A stretch of 64,000 nucleotides of DNA. Origin: Steromphala cineraria. Its lineage: Eukaryota > Mollusca > Gastropoda > Trochida > Trochidae. The DNA lies in NCBI GenBank assembly GCA_916613615.1, contig OU744724.1, positions 29,967,452 through 30,031,451 on the forward strand, in the 5' to 3' direction. Each line of letters opens with the position of its first letter. Position 1 is the stretch's first letter. The translations under genes and the position numbers were made by a program. The notes below the pieces were generated by a model that did no database searches, was not told the DNA's origin, and was given only the letters and a program-made list of their open reading frames with translations. Shown here piece by piece: positions 33,614 through 46,894 of this stretch.

Positions 33614-34409
33614 TCTTAATAGAAACCCTGCTGAATTTTCAACCTTTGGGATTCAAGCCAATGTTTTAGTCAATTCTCAAGCATTAACTTTCAATTTGGC
33701 TTTCCTCTTGATCAAAAAATTTCTTCATTTTACCTCATAAAGGTAAGCTTATTTGCAATTACAACTCAAAGCATTCCTTGAAAAAAATATTCAAAGAAGA
33801 ACTTTTACCTTACTAGAAAGTAGAAATTATCTGTCAATACATGTCTGTTTATAATTCAAATGTTGCTTGTTTTGATTAACTAATATACATGTGTTAACAA
33901 GAGGCTAACGTGTGAGCAATAGACGAGCTTCCCGCTCAATTATCACCCAATAAACGTAAATGACTGCCATTCATGTTGGAAAAAATTATCATGGTCTCAT
34001 AACTTGTTGATTTCATATTCGGGTCAGAGACTCGATGCATGAGAATACTGAAAGATGTCTGACAGGTGAATACGTAATTATCATGGCTGCAGGTGTTAAT
34101 AGAACCAGATGTTAACATTGTCAGTGGTGATATCATTCAACTTACCGTACCTGTACATCACACTGTGTTATATCCTTGTCAGTTTGAATCTCATTAGACA
34201 AACTTTTATCCTCAGAAGTATTTGTTTTCAATATTGACAATATTTTAAAATAATTTATGTATTATGACAAAAAGGACCCCAGAATTTTATTTTTATTTTT
34301 CTATATTTTTCATGTTTGACATACAATCGGTTTGTCAACAGTGACAACAGTATGCATAGAACAACAATCAACATAAGACAAAAGTTGACAAAACAAATAC
34401 AAACACATA

Positions 34410-34559
34410 CAGTAGAACACTGGTATAACAAACTCCAAGGGACCCAAGAATTTAGTTTGCGTTATCCAGTGTTCAATATTCACGTTAGGCCACCGTACAT
34501 AGGGTTATTGACTTTTTTTTCACTATATCCAATTGTTCGCTATATCCGTGTTCTATTGT
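34410..34559. mobile_element. Short pogo/Tigger-like MITE
   Basis: cagtagaacactggtataac at the left and ttcgctatatccgtgttcta at the right are imperfect inverted repeats around 'ccaagggacccaag'. The termini resemble pogo-type elements; the TA duplication is not clear. Confidence 0.55.
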
Positions 34560-35260
34560 CATAGGAAACATTTAAAAACAAGATTAGGTAATCCATACAC
34601 TATATATACATAATCAATGTGACCTATTTGTTTACACAGTATACATATTGTCAACAATTATAGGAGCCCAGAAGATGCTTGAACTAGAGCTGAGTTATCC
34701 AGACTTGCTATACTTTTCTAGACTGGGTTGGTCGTCAATTGAATATTTTTGTTGAAGGGTCTGGATGTCAGAATAGAATCTCATATATCTTTATCTAGGT
34801 GTGGAGGTAGGAGTTTAAAAAGTCCCTTTGTGAACTGTTTGACTCGCATATCTACTTAACTAATGGTGATAACATTCAACTTAAGGGTACATCACACCCT
34901 GTGATATCCTGTTCAGTAAGAGTTTTATGTCTATATCTAGGTGTGGCTTTATGCATTTTGTGCAACAAGTAGGAGTTTTAAAAGTTCCTTTGTGTGCTGT
35001 TGGAGTCACATATCCATTTTATTTATGGTGTCATTTTTTTAGAAGTACCTCGGGACCGTTTTTCCCATAGTGAAGTACTATCTTGACGAAAAATCATTTG
35101 AATCCTGATCGGTCCAGTAGAGTGACAGTAACTCTGAAGTAAAGAAAACATTGCATGTTATCGCTTTAGAATCTTGACTTCTTCCAAAAAAAACAATGAC
35201 CAAAAGAAGTTCATAGAAAAAAATCATCTTAAATGTATAAAGATTGAAGCTTTTTTGTTT

Positions 35261-35520
35261 TAAGCTCACCAGGTATAAAGGCCTGATTGGCTTTTGGCAT
35301 GGTGTGGCATCCGTCCATGGGTCCTTATGTAAACTTTTTGTATTAAACTTCTTCTCCAGAACCACTGTCTTTAGAAATTTGGTTACAGACTCCTTGAATA
35401 TTGAGGATTATGATTTTTAGCTTTGGTAAGCCTGTGACGCTTTATAAGGGTCTTCATCCTCTTCTCCAGAAGCAAGAGGCCATATGAACTGAAACCTAAT
35501 GTACAGACTCTTAAAGCTGA
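35261..35520. mobile_element. Fragment of an agctcacc/ccgtccg element
   Basis: aagctcaccaggtataaagg, 'catccgtccatgggtcc' and about one and a half units of the 'cttcttctccag...cagactccttg' repeat. Related to the complete element at 38655-40264 but much decayed. Confidence 0.55.
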
Positions 35521-35570
35521 TGAATATCTTAATTCATGAATTATTTATTTATTATGAACCTATGTTGGTA

Positions 35571-35629
35571 CCCGCCGCTAATGGCTGAAATATTGCCCAA
35601 GGTGCGTTAAGCATTAACTCACTCACTCA
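35571..35629 (+). mobile_element. Short SINE-like tail repeat
   Basis: ccgccgctaatggctgaaat, then ggtgcgttaagcattaactc followed by (actc)n. Confidence 0.6.
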
Positions 35630-35661
35630 CCTATGTTGGTCAGTGGTCATGATGTAAAGAT

Positions 35662-35941
35662 TACCGTATTTCCTAGAATAGACGCCGGGTCTCGAATAGA
35701 GGCCAGGGGTATGGCTGTTTTAGGTAAATACACGCCGGGTCTCGAATAAATGCCGGGTGATAAGTTGATTAATTAATGCTCCCGTAATTAAATTGAAAAT
35801 GATTATCCTCCCTTTACACCATCTATACACACTTATTTCCGACTATGAAATAAATAGACGCCGGGTCTCGAATACATGCCGGGGGTAAAGGGAGTCTGAA
35901 AAAATACACGCCGGGGGGCGTCTATTCGAGGAAATAAGGTA
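35662..35941. mobile_element. TA-flanked MITE of cgccgggtctc repeats, copy 1
   Basis: Ends taccgtatttcctagaatag and the complement-like ctattcgaggaaataaggta. Inside are several cgccgggtctcgaata repeats. A related copy lies at 54862-55182. TA at both outer ends fits a Tc1/mariner-pogo type insertion. Confidence 0.72.
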
Positions 35942-36397
35942 CTTGGAATGGTTGGACTTTAAAAACTAGCTTGGTAGTTGTCCAATGATGTGTTATCTTT
36001 TGAAATATCTTTTTGAAACTAAAGGTAGGCTATTATGATGTCATCGAGTGATGGTCCTATGAAAGCAGTATGTTTATGAGGCCTACAGATGTCGCATATT
36101 AAGAGACATCAATACATCAGCACTTTGTACAACAATGTAGCAGTGGCAAGCAAAATCAGAATAATTGAGATGTACACATAATAGGAATTTCAGTTTTACT
36201 TTCATAATTCTCCATGTGTTCAGTTAATTTTTTATAAAGTATATATCTGCAGTTCAAGTCTTTTTGTCCAGTGTTCGAAATATTGTGTGTGATTAATTTT
36301 TGTTCTATGAATTGATATTTATAAGTTTAGAGTTTAGCTGAAAATGTCAAAATTTATCAAATTGATTTATTTATGAACCAGAATGAAACATTATACC

Positions 36398-36735
36398 AAA
36401 ACTGGAGCACGGTGGTGTAGTGGTTAGCATGCTGGCCTCTCACGCCAGAGACCCGGCTTCGAATCCTGGAGGAGACACCACAAATTTGTAACTTTGGTCT
36501 CATTCTGTGTTGTGACCCTGGGCAAGACACTTTATCCACATTGCACTCAGTTCACCCAGCTGTACAAACGGGTACCTGAACAAGTGGGAAGTATGGACCT
36601 ATACGGTCGCGGAGCGCTTGTTAATTGGCGACACCGAAAATACTATCCCTCAAGGGTAATAATACTCATGGCGCTTTGAGCATGCTTTGTCATGGATATA
36701 TACGCGATATAAGAAAGCTATTATTGTTATTATTA
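36398..36735 (+). mobile_element. tRNA-derived SINE, apparently full length
   Basis: A-box-like tggtgtagtggttagcatg and B-box-like gcttcgaatcc lie in a 70-base tRNA-like head. A body with gggcaagacactttatccac and a 'gcgctttgag' segment follows, then an (att)n tail at about 36718-36735. About 340 bases. The head and the 'ctgggcaagacactt' body are typical of animal tRNA-SINEs. Confidence 0.75.
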
Positions 36736-36944
36736 TAAAACAAGCTCTCTTGTGACATCATACTAGCAATAGTATTACAATGGCAGCTAATCATTGTACA
36801 AAGGTACCATTGAATATCTTTCATTAAAGTGGGGAGGGGAGATAATAACACCGAATATAAACAGCATAACGATGATAGAACAATATGTATTAGTATGACA
36901 GTAGTAGCTTTAGAGGATAGTCGTTTTTAATAAATCATTTAAAT

Positions 36945-37130
36945 TCATTATGAACAATGACCCCTGAATCATGTAAGTTTATAATGAACAATGACCCCTG
37001 TAAGTTTATTGTGAACAATGACCCCTGCATCATGTAAGTTTATTATGAACAATGACCCCTGTAAGTTTTTTGTGAACAATGAACCCTGAATCATGTACAT
37101 GTAAGTTTTAAATGAACAATGAGCCAAAAC
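36945..37130. repeat. Six-copy about 30-bp tandem repeat
   Basis: tgaacaatgacccctg(aatcatg)taagttta recurs with the internal 'aatcatg' alternately present and absent, so the array has a longer two-unit period. Confidence 0.85.
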
Positions 37131-37349
37131 AATAGTCATGTGATATTGAATATTAAAAAATGCCTCAATCTAGAGAGTTCTGGACCTGTTGACTCTCTGT
37201 TGTTTGAAGTGTTTACCTCCCACCCTGAAGATTGTGCCTTTAGTAAACATCGGCCTGATATCAGCTAGGGGAGACAACTCCATGTCGGAGCCTCCTAACA
37301 CTCCCTTTTGTTCACTTAACTTCTGTTTTGCCACACCTACAGGCTACTA

Positions 37350-37690
37350 TAATCTATTTTTATGAATATGAAATGTTCTCTATTAAGAATATTTTCTCAA
37401 GATGAAATCCCTTAATTTTAAGTTTATATTCAGCTGTTTTTATCAATATGTAATTTTCTCCTCTATTAAGAATATTTTCTCAAGATGAAATCCCTAGATT
37501 TTAAGTTTATATTCAGCTATTTCTATTAATGTGTAATTTTCTCCTCTATCAAAAATATTTTCTCAAGATGAAATATCTAAATTTTATGTTTATGTTCAGC
37601 TATTTCTATTAATATGAAACTTTCTCCTCCATTAAGAATGCTTTCCAATGTCAGAATCTCTAAATCTTAAGTTAATCGTTAGCTTTCATT
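37350..37690. repeat. Four-copy about 84-bp tandem repeat
   Basis: aatattttctcaagatgaaa starts at about 37388, 37468 and 37552, with a diverged fourth copy near 37635. Units also share 'ttaagtttatattcagct'. Confidence 0.8.
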
Positions 37691-38583
37691 GAAGCACTTG
37701 TATCAAGAATTATGTCATATACAGGTTAATTTATAGAGTTTTATAGCAAAATATGTTTTTCTATAATACAGGATTTTATCTTAGATCAGTCTTATTCGAA
37801 AACTCAAATTATTCCTCTTCTGTAGATAATCAACTATTTATATCCCTGCACAAATGTATATATTGACAGGCAGATTTGGAAACTGAAACATAGATTAATA
37901 TATGTAATTTACCAAAATAAGAATAAAGCATTTTATGGGAAAGCATGATGGCATTTGTATAGACAAATTATATATTTTGTAAATTCACCATGACATGTTC
38001 TTTATATTGTATCTTGGATCGGTATTAACATAAAATTTTAGCTTGTTTACCAATACAATTCTTTATTGAAATCAATATGTTAAGTTATGTAGTTATGTCA
38101 ATCAACTCATTTATAAGCATAATGAAATCAGTAGGATTTCTCTTCAATGTTTTATGTGTTCATATTTGTGGATTTTCCTTGTTAATCAAATATGTTATTT
38201 GAAAGGTTTGAAAACTTCCTTTGTTACATTGAAATAGCATTTCTCATCCTTATTCAAGAACTTTTAGCTATATGTACTGTCAATATGTGGTTTTCTAATC
38301 ATTATCCTTTAACATCTCTTGTAAACTGAGACAAGGATAAGCACAGATTTATAATATGTATTGAACTAGGGCAGTGACGGGCTTATTGTTTGAAAACCAA
38401 CAAAGAATCTCACATAAAACTGGACCAGAGAAGTCATATTATAGGTCAATGACCTTTATGTAAATATTAACAAACCACAAAACAAGATGTACCTTTCGTC
38501 GAATGAAAACTGCAGCAGGAAACCAATAGAATGAATTGTTATGTCAGTGACCTATATTGTAAACACTGACATTTTGTCATATG
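37691..38583. other. Non-coding DNA, nothing recognised
   Basis: AT-rich, no exon, no clear repeat ends. Confidence 0.35.
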
Positions 38584-38654
38584 CAGTGATTGGGAAAGGC
38601 AGGGGCAATTGGCCATTTTGCACATAAGATGAAAAAATGGCCTATTAGATTTTT

Positions 38655-40264
38655 AGCTCATCAGGACTGAAAGTCCAGATGGGCTTATGGCATGGCCCGT
38701 CGTCCGGCGTCCGTCCGTCGTCCGTCCGTCCGTAAACTTTTGACACTTTCGACTTCTCCTCATGAACCATACACATTAGAGAGCTGAAATTTTGTGTACA
38801 AGTACCTTAGCATATGGAGATTCTAATTTGTAACTTTGGTGACCCTGTGACCCCAAATAGGGTCACAGGGGTCACAACTTTAAAAACCTATTTTCATCTT
38901 CTTCTCCAGTTCCAGAAGGACTAGAGAGTTAAAAATGATATGTGCAGACTCCTTGGACAATGGAGATTCTAATTTGTAACTTTGGTGACCCTGTGACCCC
39001 AAATAGGGTCACAGGGGTCACAACCTTAAAAACCTATTTTCATCTTCTTCTCCAGTTCCAAAAGGACTAGAGAGTTGAAAGTGATATGTGCAGACTCCTT
39101 GGACAATGGGGATTCTAATTTGTAACTTTGGTGAACCTGTGACCCAAAATAGGGTCACAGGGGTCACAACCTTAAAAACCTATTTTCATCTTCTTCTCCA
39201 GTTCTAAAAGGACTAGAGAGTTGAAAGTGATATGTGCAGACTCCTTGGACAATGGGGATTCTAGTTTGTAACTTTGGTGAACCTGTGACCCCAAATAGGG
39301 TCACAGGGGTCACAACCTTAAAAACCTATTTTCATCTTCTTCTCCAGTTCTAAAAGGACTAGAAAGTTGAAAGTGATATGTGCAGACTCCTTGGCCAATG
39401 GGGATTCTAAATTGTAGATTTCGTGACCCCATGACCCCAAATAGGGTCACAGGGGTCACAACTTTAAAAACCTATTTTCATCTTCTTCTCCAGTTCTAAA
39501 AGGACTAGAGAGTTAAAAACGATATGTGCAGACTCCTTGGCCAATGGGGATTCTAAATTGTAGATTTCGTGACCCCATGACCCCAAATAGGGTCACATGG
39601 GTCACAACCTTAAAAAACCTATTTTCATCTTCTTCTCCAGTTCTAAAAGGACTAGAGAGTTGAAAGTGATATGTGCAGACTCCTTGGACAATGGGGATTC
39701 TAGTTTGTAACTTTGGTGAACCTGTGACCCCAAATAGGGTCACAGGGGTCACAACCTTAAAAAACTATTTTCATCTTCTTCTCAAGTTCCAAAAGGTCTA
39801 GAGAGCTGAAATTATATGTGCAGACTCCTTGGCAAATGGGGATTCTTAATTGTAGATTTCGCGACCCCATGACCCCAAATAGGGTCACAGGGGTCACAAC
39901 CTTAAAAGCTTATTTTCATTATCATCTTTAGCTCCTTAAGGTCTATTGAGCTGAAAGACTGCATGTAGACTCCTTGGCCAATGGGGATTCTAAACTGTAG
40001 GTTTTGTGACCCCATGACCCCAAATAGGGTCACAGGGGTCACAATCTTAAAAACCTATTTTTCTCCATTAGTTGATTTATTTCTCCTTGGATATTTTAGT
40101 GTGGACTTCTTTCACTGTCTGATATTGGCGATCTAGAAAGTGTTGAATAATAATACATTTGTTTTGTAATTTTTTTATAGGTTTTCTTGCAATAGGTAAC
40201 ATCAGTTTCATTTTTAGCTCATCTTGCCTGTATAAAGCAAACTTGATATGATGCCTGATGAGCT
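38655..40264. mobile_element. Non-autonomous element with agctcatcaggac ends
   Basis: agctcatcaggac (38655) and gcctgatgagct (ending 40264) are inverted ends. Inside is a (ccgt)n tract at about 38699-38733, followed by a nine-copy 146-bp array. Same architecture as the element at 3933 but with a different repeat unit. Confidence 0.72.
38800..40060. repeat. Nine-copy 146-bp tandem array with palindromic core
   Basis: The core aaatagggtcacaggggtca starts at 38854, 39001, 39147, 39293, 39439, 39585, 39732, 39877 and 40022, a spacing of 145-147. In each unit gtgaccctgtgacccc and gggtcacaggggtcac flank aaata and can pair as a stem of about 15 bp. Open frames across the array are by-products. Confidence 0.93.
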
Positions 40265-40383
40265 ACAGAGCCAATGGCTCTATTTTTGAAGCTTGCTATA
40301 GATATAATGGCAATGGCCCATTTGAAATTTAAAGAAAACCTGAAAACGGCTCATTATCAAAGATGTCTTGGATATGTGAAACA

Positions 40384-40940
40384 TTTCTCAACTGATAAGT
40401 AGAGCCATAGATTTCTATAAAGAAAACTAAATCAGAGAAGACATACGAATAACTTCTGGTCTGTCAGTGATCTTATTTGTAAACATTATGTGACTTAATT
40501 TATGTCACCATACAATCATTTTCTCAACTGATTTCATGAAGAGCCATAGATTTCTATAAAGAAAATTAAATCAGAGAAGACATACGAATAACTTCTGGTC
40601 TGTCAGTGATCTTACTTGTTAACATTATGTGACTTAATTTATGTCACCATACAATCATTTTCTCAACTGATTTCATGAAGAGCCATAGATTTCTATAAAG
40701 AAAATTAAATCAGAGAAGACATACGAATAACTTCTGGTCTGTCAGTGATCTAATTTGTAAACATTATGTGACTTAATTTATGTCACCATACAATCATTTT
40801 CTCAACTGATTTCATGAAGAGCCATAGATTTCCATAAAGAAAATTAAATCAGAGAAGACATACGAATAACTTCTGTTCTGTCAGTGATCTTACTTGTTAA
40901 CATTATGTCACCATACAATCATTTTCTCAACTGATTTCAT
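40384..40940. repeat. Four-copy 139-bp tandem repeat
   Basis: cagagaagacatacgaataa occurs at 40433, 40572, 40711 and 40850, exactly 139 apart. Units are over 95% alike by eye, so the expansion is recent. Confidence 0.93.
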
Positions 40941-42995
40941 GATCCCTGGTATCTCTCCAATGGAAACTGGAGCAGAGAGTGCGAGAAGAGCTGTGAGTGT
41001 ATGTACAATGCAGGCATCATGCTCCAGCCAGTGTTTGCCATTGTTGTGTTAATTGTGCCCACAGTAAACGGTGCATGCTCTTGATATTGATTAACCTTCC
41101 CTGCGGTTGATTGCCTTGTTAACTGGCTAAACATAGAAGGCTGTGTTAAAATTATACATACATGGTCGGATACAGCAAGTTCAAAGATGTTTTATGGATA
41201 TTTATGTCGGGACGATTAAGAGCTTTATTGTGAAGTGGCTGGACAATGTTGAGTTGGGCTCGATGTTTACCTGTCACTACATAGACAGCTTCAGGTGTAT
41301 GGAAGCAGTTAGATCGTCATGGGGGTGCTCGTCAGCACAGGTGTAATCAGGCTCAGGTGAACTGGAGTGACAGCCTTCTAAATAGATCGAGACAACTCCC
41401 ATGTTTGGTTCAGTTATCTGGTCAAGGCATGGAAGCAGCGTGTACTCGTCTCACATCACAACATTTGGTGACAGATGTGATATTGTGTCGAGTCAACTCT
41501 TAGCGTTACGTTGTGCTGATTTTGTCAATGTTATGTCATATGATCATTTCATCAACTCATAGTAGGTGATGTACTGTGTAGAGTCATGGATCCATGGACT
41601 AGTCATCTACTATATAGACTTGACAACTCTTGGTCGAGGTGATGTCTACTGAATCATTATGTAACAGGGTGAGGGGGCAACAGGAAGGTGTGACAGCCAT
41701 GCTCTCATTAGCAAGGTGAATAAATGCATGTTGTATTGTAAATTTGATTACTTCTTGATTTTACATTTTGTTATGGACAAGTCTCACAGTTACTTTCCTT
41801 TAGTTAATATATGTGTATTGGAACTGTCACTTTATCAAACACTTTGACAGTTGATGCAGCTCATTTTATAGCATAGAGATTACCATGAAAATATCACAGG
41901 TTTTATTACATGGTTATTTGGACTGTTAGTGCTCTTCTTGTGAGCTGTATTTTACTTTGTCTCTGTGGTTCACACTGAAATCCTTGGAACGATTAGTTAG
42001 TGAAACTATGCAACATGACTACCCTTGTGTAGTTAAACTTTTACTAGCCTTAACATAAGGTGTGGATTAGTCTTCCTCGCGTCCTAACCTTGTGGTTTTG
42101 ATAAGTTAGTATGTTTTTTGAAGTTTTTTTTACAGATTTATCTGATGATTTTCATATTGAGCCAAGAATGTGTATTGTGCAAAAAAAAAGAGTGTTTTTT
42201 TCATAAGTTTAAGTTTATTGTTCTCATGGTAACAGCTTGTTGGAAGGAGTTTCACATGTTTCATTAGATATGAAATTTATACTTACACCTTGCTACCTGG
42301 TTTTACAATTAACCAAAACTTGTTGAACAGTTCGTGAGAGATAAATTTCTAGTTTATTCATTTTATCTAATTACTTTTTAGAACATTATGTTATCACTAC
42401 ATGGTTGAATGGTATGAACGTTTTAATCATTTGGATAGCAATTTTTTTTTTTTTATTTTTGCAATAAGAATACAGGAATATAAGAATACAAGCTTTTAAG
42501 TTGTTTATTTGTCCAAAAAATTGAAGCAATCATTTCAGTTCGTCCTCGTTGTAGAATAAATGATTTTGGAATCTTAAAAATGAAATGCATTTTATAATAT
42601 CTTTCATCTTGAGTTTATCTTTATATATTTTCATCGTCTATTATTTTGCGTTGATACAAACGTAAATGGCTTACTTGATTATATAAATATGATATATATG
42701 GTAGTTGTTTCAATGAAAATCATTTATGTTCGTGGAAGGCAAATTCACTTGTCCAATCTACATGGATAATAGTTGTATAACCTATTAACAGTATTTGATT
42801 AAACTGTCATTCTGAATGCTTTTTGACAAGTTTCCAAATTACTTTCAATCACAATCACAATTTAAACGTTACTACTGTCACTATGCAACGTTGATTAGGT
42901 CTGAAATGACACTTTACTGATATATTTCATACTTCTTGATCATGACACTTTTCATAACTTTGTTATATGTAGACCCAAACAACTCATAGTGACTC
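40941..42995. other. Non-coding DNA, nothing recognised
   Basis: No conserved exon. The open frames at 40937-41134 minus and 41143-41346 plus have no recognisable similarity. A poly-T run is at 42442-42455. Confidence 0.35.
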
Positions 42996-43249
42996 TTTAA
43001 ATGAGCAGAAACATATTTTGTGAAAATTGTATGTTTTGAATTTTTCACTGATAATTGTATGTTAAAACTAAATGTATTATTTTGACACTGTCAAAAATCT
43101 CATTACACAAACCAATCATCCAAGGTCCGAGAACAAAATTATAAAGATTCACATAAAGTCCACTGATACCATTCCATTTCAATTGGTACCATTTATTTTC
43201 CTGGCATCACCTTATATACCCTCTAAAAGCGTACAACTGCCCCTTTAAA
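42996..43249. mobile_element. MITE 'aaaggggcagtagcac', copy 2 (shortened)
   Basis: Retains ccaatcatccaaggtccgag and the right end caactgcccctttaaag. The middle third is deleted relative to 30688-31068. Confidence 0.7.
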
Positions 43250-44129
43250 GGACGTTTCAGAAGATTTAGAGTTGAAGCAAAAACAGATTCATTTTTGATA
43301 GTCAACTTCTCTTTGGTAATAAATGTGCCATTTGTTACAGATACTTAAACTCTTTTTACAATCCAAGTGATACATATTGATGAATACATGGAATATAAAA
43401 CAGTATCTTTAATTCAGTCAAGGTGTGTATTCAGCATTTCTACTTTTACTGATGAAACAAGAAGGCCAAGAAATCTTAAGTTCATTGTTATAAAAAAATT
43501 ATTTCATGGCATAAATTTTATCCTAATGCTCCAATTTTGTAAAACACTGTTTTGAAAATGGCTCTATTTATTTGTCTCATATCTGTCCAATTTGTATCAA
43601 AAGAAGGTATTCTGTACTTAAACTTGCTTATTTATCTATAGACGAAATCCTCCTTATTCTGTTGGTGATATGTTTAATGCTCTTGAGTCGTGGATTGCTT
43701 TCAAGCATATTAATCATCATTTTAATTCTGCACCAAAATGAAAAAAAAAATGTCATGCATAAATAGCCTTGTTCGGGCTTTGGTTTGAAGCAAGTGAAAT
43801 GAGAATATTGTGACATACAAATCAATAATTAAGGTGTCATTAAATCATTGATGATACTGCCCTGTGTCTGAACAAGAGAGAAAGGAATCTGTTGTTCTGC
43901 CATTGTGCACCTTGACCTGTAGGTCAGGTGATGACAGGGTGATGTTGTACCAGACCAAACTGTGAAACAACAGGCAGGTGATGATATTGTGTTCAGGTGA
44001 TGAGGAACAGAATGTCACTCTCATGGCTATTGTGTCGCATCATGTGTTTATTGATCATCAGCTGATCACTGCAGGTGAAGTTTGGATATTATTGATCTCA
44101 CTGCACCGTTCAGGTTCATGGGCAGGGTA

Positions 44130-45320
44130 TGCATGGATGCAACAGTTGATGGATGCATGGGTGGATTGGTTGATTGATTGTTGGGTGGATGGATTTATCT
44201 GTGGATGGAAAGATTAATTGGTTGTGGATGCATGGGTGGATTGGTTGATTGATTGTTGGGTGGATGGATTTATCTGTGGATGGAAAGATTAATTGGTTGT
44301 GGATGCATGGGTGGATTGGTTGATTGATTGTTGGGTGGATGGATTTATCTGTGGATGGAAAGATTAATTGGTTGTGGATGCATGGTTTGCATTGGTTGAT
44401 GGATGCATTGGTGGATTGATGTATCTGTGTGGATTGATGTATCTGTGTGGATTGCAACGGTTGATGAAAGCTTTGGTTGATTGGTATATGGATTGGTGGG
44501 TGGATGGATTGATGGGTGGATGGATGTATTGGTGGATTGATGTATCTGTGTGGATTGCAATGGTTGATGAATGCTTTGGTGGATTGGTGGGTGGATGGAT
44601 TGGTATATGGATTGATGGGTGGATGGATGTATTGGTGGGTTGGTATATATGGATTGATGTATCTGTGTGGATTGATGTATCTGTGTGGATTGCAACGGTT
44701 GATGAAAGCTTTGGTTGATTGGTATATGGATTGGTGGGTGGATGGATTGATGGGTGGATGGATGTATTGGTGGATTGATGTATCTGTGTGGATTGCAATG
44801 GTTGATGAATGCTTTGGTGGATTGGTGGGTGGATGGATTGGTATATGGATTGATGGGTGGATGGATGTATTGGTGGGTTGGTATATATGGATTGATGGGT
44901 TGATGGATGTATCTGTGTGGATTGCAACGGTTGATGGATGCATTGTTGGATTGGTTTATGGATTGGTGGGTGGATTGATTTATCTATAGATGGTAGGTGG
45001 TGGATGGATGGTTTGCATGGGTGGATGGATGGAAGATGGAGTGAAGGATGGATAAAAGGCTTGATTGGGGAAAAGCATGTTTGTCCACTATCAACCAGGG
45101 ATTATGGGATTATGGATGGATCATTGATTGATGGAGGTGTTGATGGAAGGCTGGATGAATGAATTGTTGAATTGATAAATAAATAGGTGAAAAGGTTGAT
45201 TGAGGGAGGGTATGGATGTCTACCAGAGTTGATGGGTAGATGGTCGGTTTGGTGATTGATCGATGGAGGAATTGATGAAGAGATAGATGGATTGGTGAAA
45301 AGGATATATTTTTCTGGGGA
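44130..45320. repeat. Higher-order TGGA/TTGA minisatellite
   Basis: Three near-identical copies of a 74-bp unit (44150-44375) are followed by a 238-bp higher-order unit (ttgatgaaagctttggttga at 44461 and 44699), itself built of 20-25-base subunits such as ggtgggtggatggattga. It decays into loose tgga/ttga repeats by 45300. The plus strand is very poor in C. Long open frames on both strands (up to 275 codons) come from the repeat. Confidence 0.93.
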
Positions 45321-45459
45321 TTGATAAATAGAGGTTCAGAGTTCAGAATAAGTAATTGAAATATACAATTGACCATACTGATAGCCTCGAGAATGGTGAT
45401 AGTTGGATGGGCATTTAGAAAGATTGAAAGTTTAAGAGGCTTGTATGTGATCAACCTTA

Positions 45460-46894
45460 GCTAGAGGTCAGAGGTCAGTGTCCTTTCGCCCACCTGTCAT
45501 CAGATGAGATCCAGTGACATAGTATTGCTGATAGGCTGGGATCTAGAAGTGTTTACCTAAAATTGGCTTGGGACTGATTACTGCATTACCTTGGTAGTAA
45601 AAATATAACTGTTCACTTGAGAGTAAATAGGTCTGAACAACCGTGGATCTTGGTGATGATGAATGTCACACACATGTGCCATTCTGTAGTTTAATGATTA
45701 CCTCTCAGTTATTACCAAGGCTTGTTCAGTTAGACGAGATTTAACTCACTGTACTAGTGTTGCTGTTTTCATCCCTGAACCTCCCATCATTTGATTTGAC
45801 GAAATGTTTTCTAATGTCAAATCAATTTAAATATCAGATGTCAAACAAAAGAGGCCTTTGAGAAATATTGACAAACATTACTTTTGTCATACACTCATTA
45901 TCTGATTTTGACAATATTTTCATTTTCCTAAAAAGTTCATACCATATTAATATCATTCAATCCAAAATTGATTAGAATTGATAAATTTTAGTCAATAATC
46001 ACACCTTGACTCCAAATACAGGATTATATATTAACAGTTTCTGTGAGTCAACATGGTCGATGATATTCCCCAGATAGTCCCACATTTCAATGAATGGTTG
46101 GGAATATTAATAATTTATTTATAGGAGGATTTATGGTTTTGTAATAAAATTGATTTTCTAGCATATGGATAAGTGAAAGAGTTGTGAGAGGGGTGTGTGG
46201 TCCAGGTGTATGAAACGACTAACGAGGTGAACTGACAGGTGACCTAGATACTTATATATGTAAACAAAGGAGTTCATATATACACTTGTGTGGTTTATGT
46301 ACTCTCTGAAGGCTTAATAATGCATTGCCAATATCAGAAACAGATCTTAACCAAACTCTACTAATACTCACCTAAGCCCCAAAGAAAGGAAGAGAATTCA
46401 GGTCTAGTGTTCATATTCAATTATAGACTGGCGATGAGGTCAATACATGTTTTACTGGCGATGAGGTCAATACATGTTTTCGTAGACTAGAAGAAAACAA
46501 TATTGATAGAGGAAGAAGTCTTAGGTTCATTTTCTTTTCCTAGAGGTCTATGAAAACAGGTATTGATGGAACTCACTTGTCCATAATTGTTTTATTTTGT
46601 CTCGATTAAATAACTAAGAGAACAGAAAAATGATAGCCATGAGCAGCATTTCAGTTCAATTGTCAAGGGCAGTTCAATACGTCATGATAACAATAGCATG
46701 ATTTCATGAAACAACGGTGTGACATCTATTTTTAGTAACTCAAGTCAATATTACTTTGATTGGACCTAGGGTCATTGGGGTCAAGTCAATCAAATTTATC
46801 ATATCTTCCCTAATTTAGCTTCATTGACCAAATTCCATGTCAGAGTCTATTTGTTAGACAAAAACACTAACCATATTCTCTCTTGTTATTGTAG
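45460..46894. other. Presumed RasGRP intron, little recognised
   Basis: Contains a two-copy 29-bp repeat (actggcgatgaggtcaatac at about 46425 and 46454). No exon seen before the acceptor at 46893-46894. Confidence 0.4.

Larger units (their letters stand above)
38584..40370. mobile_element. 'attgggaaaggcagg' MITE split by a later element
   Basis: The left half (gattgggaaaggcaggggca...) ends near 38654. The right half resumes after 40264 with 'caatggcccatttgaaattt' and 'ctcattatcaaagatgtctt'. The intervening DNA is the element at 38655-40264. Confidence 0.65.

Noticed and set aside
38800..40060. Regularly spaced repeats with palindromes, reminiscent of a CRISPR array
   Set aside because: Spacers are not unique; the whole 146-bp unit is repeated and the genome is animal.
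44116..44943. 275-codon open frame of His/Pro/Ile-rich repeats on the minus strand (and several on the plus strand)
   Set aside because: Entirely within the TGGA/TTGA minisatellite. The lack of stops follows from the base composition, and no splice or conserved flanking sequence supports a gene.
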